In this document: positions 5,550-7,344 of the stretch, piece after piece
Layout: each line of letters starts with the position of its first letter
Position numbering within the stretch: position 1 is the first letter of the stretch
Origin: Dehalococcoidia bacterium
GTDB lineage: Bacteria > Chloroflexota > Dehalococcoidia > GIF9 > AB-539-J10
Assembly (NCBI GenBank): GCA_004376695.1
Contig: SOJB01000001.1
Coordinates: 1-7,344, forward strand
Reading direction: 5' to 3'
Length of the DNA: 7,344 nt
Notes under the pieces: model-generated
Databases searched by the model: none
What the model was told of the DNA's origin: nothing
What the model saw: only the letters and a program-made list of their open reading frames with translations
Program-made: the position numbers and the translations under genes

Positions 5550-6947
5550 CTACCTCCTCAAATACTCATCTATATCCCTTGCTGCGCGGCGGGCAGCGCC
5601 CATAGCGCTTATTACCGTAGCGGCGCCGGTAACTATATCCCCACCAGCCCAGACTCTGTCCTTCATCGTCTTGCCGGTAGTCTCATCAGTCACTACCGTA
5701 CCCCACTTGGTTGTCTTCAAATCAGAAGTAGTTTGAGCAATAAGGGGATTGGGACGGGTGCCCAAGGCAGCTACCACCATATCCACATCCAGGATAAACT
5801 CACTTCCCTCTTTGGCAATGGGGCGCCGCCGACCGCTCTCATCAGGCTCACCCAGCCCCATCTCGTAACACTCTATGCCGACTACCCAGCCCGACTCATT
5901 GCCGATATGCCTCTTTGGGTTGGTCAGCAGCTTGAACTGGATTCCCTCCTCCTTGGCATTCTCAACTTCCTCACGGCGGGCAGGCATCTCTACCTCTGAG
6001 CGACGGTAGATAATATAAACCTCGTCGGCACCAAGCCGGAGAGCACACCGGGCTGAGTCCATAGCCACATTACCACCACCAATCACTGCCACTCTTCTGC
6101 CCACAAACACCGGCGTATCATATTCAGGAAACTGGTACGCCTTCATCAGATTAACCCGGGTCAGGAACTCATTTGCTGAATAGATGCCATTTAAGTTCTC
6201 GCCGGGAATGTCCATAAACATGGGTGCTCCGGCACCAGTACCCAGGAAAAGAGCATGGTAGCCGCTCTCCAGCAATTCAGCCAGCGTCACCACCTTTCCC
6301 ACTACCGAATCCAGCTCAATCTTCACCCCCAGGGAAGCGACGTAGGCAACCTCAGCCTGCACAATTTCTTTGGGTAGCCTGAACTCGGGGATGCCATACA
6401 TCAGCACCCCGCCAGCCACATGCAATGCCTCAAAAAGAGTAACGCTATGGCCGAGCTTGGCTAAATCGGCAGCGGCAACCAGTCCGGCTGGTCCTGAGCC
6501 GACCACCGCCACCTGTTTACCGGTTGGTCTTGGTGGCTCTGCACTGGGGTTCAGCGCCCCCATATTAGTCTGCTCCCAGTCGGCCACGTAACGCTCCAAG
6601 CGTCCGATGGCAATAGGCGCTCCTTTCTTAGCTAGCGAGCATGTTTGTTCACACTGTGTCTCTTGCGGGCAGACCCGCCCGCAGATGCCGGGCAGGCTGT
6701 TCTTATCCTTGAGTATCCTTACCGCTTCGGGCATATTGTCATCCAGTACAGCCCTGATAAAACCGGGGATATCTATCTCCACCGGGCAGCCGTCAGTACA
6801 CGAATGCTTGGGACACTGGATACAACGGCTTGCCTCGGCTTTAGCCTGTTCCGCGCTGTAACCCAAGGCAACCTCGTTGAAGTTCTTACCCCGCGTCGCG
6901 GGGTCCTGCTTTGCCATTGGTTCTCTGTTGAGATTCAGCTTAGCCAT
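5550..6947 (-). CDS. gltA: NfnB/GltA-like NADPH-dependent flavoprotein (glutamate synthase small-subunit family)
   Basis: FAD, NADP(H) and iron-sulfur protein of the GltD/NfnB/SudA family, 465 residues, normal length. The N-terminus QDPATRGKNFNEVALGY (14-30) is typical. Cluster cysteines are 42, 45, 50 and 54 (RCIQCPKHSCTDGCPVEIDIP) and 89, 93, 99 and 103 (CGRVCPQETQCEQTC). FAD-binding GSGPAG is at 150-155, AGGVLMYGIPEFRLP at 178-192, the NADPH-binding GGGNVAMD at 290-297 with IYRRSEVEMPARREE after it, and the terminal AGGD (434-437) contacts FAD. The gene lies 21 bases after an NfnA-like gene. That pairing is typical of NfnAB (bifurcating NADH/ferredoxin:NADP+ oxidoreductase) or SudAB, rather than a glutamate synthase, for which no large subunit is visible. 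The start at 6947 fits the family; GGAG lies somewhat far upstream. Many genomes label such genes gltA. Family sure, exact reaction inferred. Confidence 0.92.
   Translation of the reverse strand: MAKLNLNREPMAKQDPATRGKNFNEVALGYSAEQAKAEASRCIQCPKHSCTDGCPVEIDIPGFIRAVLDDNMPEAVRILKDKNSLPGICGRVCPQETQCEQTCSLAKKGAPIAIGRLERYVADWEQTNMGALNPSAEPPRPTGKQVAVVGSGPAGLVAAADLAKLGHSVTLFEALHVAGGVLMYGIPEFRLPKEIVQAEVAYVASLGVKIELDSVVGKVVTLAELLESGYHALFLGTGAGAPMFMDIPGENLNGIYSANEFLTRVNLMKAYQFPEYDTPVFVGRRVAVIGGGNVAMDSARCALRLGADEVYIIYRRSEVEMPARREEVENAKEEGIQFKLLTNPKRHIGNESGWVVGIECYEMGLGEPDESGRRRPIAKEGSEFILDVDMVVAALGTRPNPLIAQTTSDLKTTKWGTVVTDETTGKTMKDRVWAGGDIVTGAATVISAMGAARRAARDIDEYLRR
5553..5559 (-). promoter_or_regulatory. 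Shine-Dalgarno site inside the gltA terminus
   Basis: GAGGAGG on the minus strand is formed by the last codons of gltA (ending Arg-Arg, AGG AGG TAG) and lies five bases before the ATG at 5547. It is well placed to start the 28-codon ORF by translational coupling, and is the main evidence that this ORF is translated. Confidence 0.6.
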
Positions 6948-6968
6948 GTATGTCGCTCACATCTCCAT

Positions 6969-7344
6969 TCAAGAACGCTTGCCGATCTGGGCCTGCCACC
7001 GCTCAAATGAGCGTTTTTCCTCATCAAGATAAATGCGCTGCCGGGTCAAGAGCAAGTCCCAGTCTACCTGATGCCCGTCAAAATCGGGCCCGTCCACACA
7101 GGCAAACCTGGTTAAGCCGCCAACGGATACCCGGCAGCAGCCGCACATCCCGGTGCCATCAACCATTATGGGATTGAGGCTGACTATAGTCTTCACCCCG
7201 AAGGGCTTGGTGGTCTGAGCACAGAACTTCATCATAATGCTCGGGCCAATGGCAATGACTCGGTCAACCTTCTCCCCACCCTCAAGCATCTCCTTCAGTG
7301 GCCCGGTTACTACCCCTTTGCGACCATACGTGCCATCATCAGTA
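6969..7344 (-). CDS. NfnA/SudB-like FAD/NAD-binding ferredoxin-NADP reductase subunit, C-terminal part (5' truncated)
   Basis: The frame is open to the window edge: 18 residues (TDDGTYGRKGVVTGPL...) precede the Met at 7289, so the gene starts beyond 7344. The 124 visible residues are the C-terminal part of the sulfide/dihydroorotate dehydrogenase-like FAD/NAD-binding family: the TDDGTYGRKG loop, the NAD-site strand VDRVIAIGP, and the [2Fe-2S] region MVDGTGMCGCCRVSVGG with a later FACVDGPDFDGH. Characterised NfnA proteins use three Cys plus one Asp for this cluster. The fitting residues here are Cys67, Cys70, Cys82 and Asp62 of the visible part, with an extra Cys69 where relatives often have Ala. 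The 21-base gap to the NfnB/GltA-like gene implies one two-subunit enzyme. The FAD-binding N-terminal domain is outside. Confident in the family, moderately in the Nfn function. Confidence 0.88.
   Translation of the reverse strand, partial: TDDGTYGRKGVVTGPLKEMLEGGEKVDRVIAIGPSIMMKFCAQTTKPFGVKTIVSLNPIMVDGTGMCGCCRVSVGGLTRFACVDGPDFDGHQVDWDLLLTRQRIYLDEEKRSFERWQAQIGKRS

Noticed and set aside
6607..7010. Overlapping plus-strand ORFs of 84 and 121 codons opposite the GltA-like gene
   Set aside because: They are antisense to the cluster-binding N-terminus of the GltA-like gene; their cysteines and prolines come from complementing that motif region, and no SD or family match is seen.

Overview
The window comes from an anaerobe with hydrogen and tungsten/molybdenum metabolism. 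It carries a cytoplasmic group 3c (Mvh/Vhu-type) [NiFe] hydrogenase, an Nfn-like NADP:ferredoxin oxidoreductase pair, and pterin cofactor genes behind a tungstate/molybdate-type ABC ATPase. Good Shine-Dalgarno sites (for example AGGAGGT before mvhG), tight operons and moderate GC point to a bacterium. I lean weakly to an anaerobic Chloroflexota/Dehalococcoidia-like or Desulfobacterota-like lineage. There is no 16S or tRNA here to settle this, and an archaeal source is not strictly excluded.

Layout: two convergent gene blocks. Left, plus strand (1-1890): the C-terminal part of an ABC transporter ATPase with a TOBE domain, then moaA (ATGA overlap), then moaC. Together they supply tungstate/molybdate and make cyclic pyranopterin monophosphate, the first committed intermediate of molybdopterin. 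Right, minus strand, read from 7344 down to 1906: nfnA-like (5' end outside the window), gltA/nfnB-like, a 28-codon ORF, a damaged mvhD, mvhG, mvhA, a hydrogenase maturation protease, and a previously unlisted 56-aa ORF coupled to it by a TAATG junction. The two blocks end within 15 bases of each other and leave no convincing terminator.

Functional picture: MvhA/MvhG split H2, MvhD would normally pass the electrons to a flavoprotein partner (HdrA in methanogens), and the last gene processes the MvhA C-terminus. In the visible sequence the neighbour is not HdrA but an NfnA/NfnB-like flavin pair. This suggests, without proving it, coupling of H2 to NAD(P)/ferredoxin.

The most notable observation is at mvhD. 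The obvious intact ORF begins at 5346, but conserved MvhD sequence (CCNxCSYAGADLAG) continues upstream of it. That sequence is separated from the ORF by an in-frame TGA (5352-5350), and from a well-placed ATG with an SD site (5431) by a one-base frameshift near 5410-5414. The N-terminal third of this essential electron-transfer subunit is therefore broken as sequenced. The cause could be mutation, sequencing error or recoding. A 28-codon ORF with an ideal SD lies between gltA and mvhD and may be a small gene or another broken one.
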